Source: an uncultured bacterium
GTDB taxonomy: Bacteria > Bacteroidota > Bacteroidia > Bacteroidales > Bacteroidaceae
Reading direction: 5' to 3'
Length of the DNA: 7,010 nucleotides
Assembly: GCA_945788485.1 (NCBI GenBank)
Contig: CALZMB010000122.1
Span: forward strand, 1-7,010
The notes under the pieces are model-generated. The model saw only the letters and a program-made list of their open reading frames with translations. It was not told where the DNA came from and searched no databases. Position numbers and translations under genes: made by a program. Position 1 is the first letter of the stretch. Each line of letters opens with the position of its first letter. Below, in pieces: positions 6,291-7,010 of this stretch.

Positions 6291-7010
6291 TTCTCCAATG
6301 CTTCATAAAGATTGTCTATAGCCGCTTCTGCATTGCCTCCGGCATCTTCGAGCAGCTGTACGAACTTGCTGCCGATGATGGCTCCTGCGGCGTTGGCTTG
6401 TGACAGTTGCAGCGTCTGTTTGTTGCTGATGCCGAAGCCTATCATGCGCGGGTTTTTCAGGTTCATGGCATTGATGCGCAGGAAGTATTCTTTTTTTGCG
6501 TCGTCGAAAGATTTCTGCGCTCCCGTGATGCTTGCCGAGCTGACCATATATATGAACCCGTCGGTGTTCTGGTCGATGAAACGTATGCGCTCTTCGCTTG
6601 TCTCAGGCGTGATGAGCATGATGATGCGCAGGTCGTATTTGTCGGCTATAGGCTTGATGTCTTCGATGTAGTCTTTGAACGGCAGGTCGGGGATGATGGC
6701 TCCTGACACTCCACATTCTACGCACGACTGGCAGAACTCCTCGATGCCGTATTTGTTGATGACGTTGAGATAGCCCATGAGGATGAGGGGGATGCTCACT
6801 TCGTGGCGTATGGCTCTCAGCTGGGCGAAGAGGGTTTTCAGTGTCATGCCGTTGCGCAGGGCGCGTGTCGCTGCGTTCTGTATGACGGGACCGTCTGCCA
6901 TTGGGTCGGAGAAGGGTATGCCGACCTCTATCATGTCGATGCCGCGCCGCTGAAGTGTCTTTATCACGTCGCCTGTGCAGCTGAGGTGGGGGGAGCCGGC
7001 GCAGAAATAG
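6287..7010 (-). CDS. trpA: Tryptophan synthase alpha chain TrpA (5' end outside window)
   Basis: TrpA cleaves indole-3-glycerol phosphate to indole and glyceraldehyde 3-phosphate and passes indole to TrpB. The reading frame stays open to the right edge: upstream of an internal GTG at 6967 it continues as YFCAGSPHLSCTGD, which is recognisable TrpA N-terminal sequence, so the GTG is not the start. About 240 residues are visible against a family length near 260, so roughly 20 are missing. The catalytic pair is present in IEVGIPFSDPMADGP: the Glu of IEVG (E. coli Glu49) and the second Asp (E. coli Asp60), again 11 residues apart. The C-terminal phosphate-binding segments GFGISN and GAIIGSKF are present. 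The TGA stop overlaps the trpB ATG by four bases. The operon promoter must lie further right, outside the window. Confidence 0.96.
   Translation of the reverse strand, partial: YFCAGSPHLSCTGDVIKTLQRRGIDMIEVGIPFSDPMADGPVIQNAATRALRNGMTLKTLFAQLRAIRHEVSIPLILMGYLNVINKYGIEEFCQSCVECGVSGAIIPDLPFKDYIEDIKPIADKYDLRIIMLITPETSEERIRFIDQNTDGFIYMVSSASITGAQKSFDDAKKEYFLRINAMNLKNPRMIGFGISNKQTLQLSQANAAGAIIGSKFVQLLEDAGGNAEAAIDNLYEALEK

Noticed and set aside
6287..6967. trpA starting at the GTG at 6967 as a complete gene
   Set aside because: The frame continues upstream to the window edge with clear TrpA sequence (YFCAGSP), so the GTG is an internal valine codon and the gene is cut by the window.

Overview
The window looks like chromosomal DNA from a Bacteroidales bacterium, most likely Prevotella or a close relative. 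Three things point that way: a Bacteroidetes-type promoter (TACCTTTG as the -7 element) with no strong Shine-Dalgarno in front of the starts, the protein sequences of the trp enzymes, and the tandem and palindromic intergenic repeats. The genus is an inference from a moderately GC-rich sequence and cannot be fixed without a search.

Layout. Positions 1-132 hold a 22-bp tandem repeat array that enters from beyond the left edge and decays toward the right. It is followed by about 250 bases of non-coding DNA ending in a promoter. A single large plus-strand gene (381-2846) encodes a three-part lipid enzyme: an AMP-forming acyl ligase, an acyl carrier domain and a PlsC-type acyltransferase. It ends at a strong 17-bp hairpin (2886-2930) that separates it from a convergent minus-strand operon.

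The operon, read on the minus strand, is trpA (cut by the right edge), trpB, trpE, trpG. TrpE and TrpG together make anthranilate from chorismate and glutamine. TrpA and TrpB carry out the last step, indole-3-glycerol phosphate plus serine to tryptophan. The middle steps (trpD, trpC, trpF) are not in the window and presumably lie upstream of trpA. trpA and trpB overlap by four bases (ATGA), whereas trpE is set off on both sides by spacers carrying copies of one palindromic repeat (two before it, one after it).

The coding content is ordinary metabolism. I see no defence system, mobile element, RNA gene or CRISPR. The points worth a second look are the gene order of the trp operon, the palindromes flanking trpE, the 22-bp array and the domain architecture of the acyl ligase fusion.
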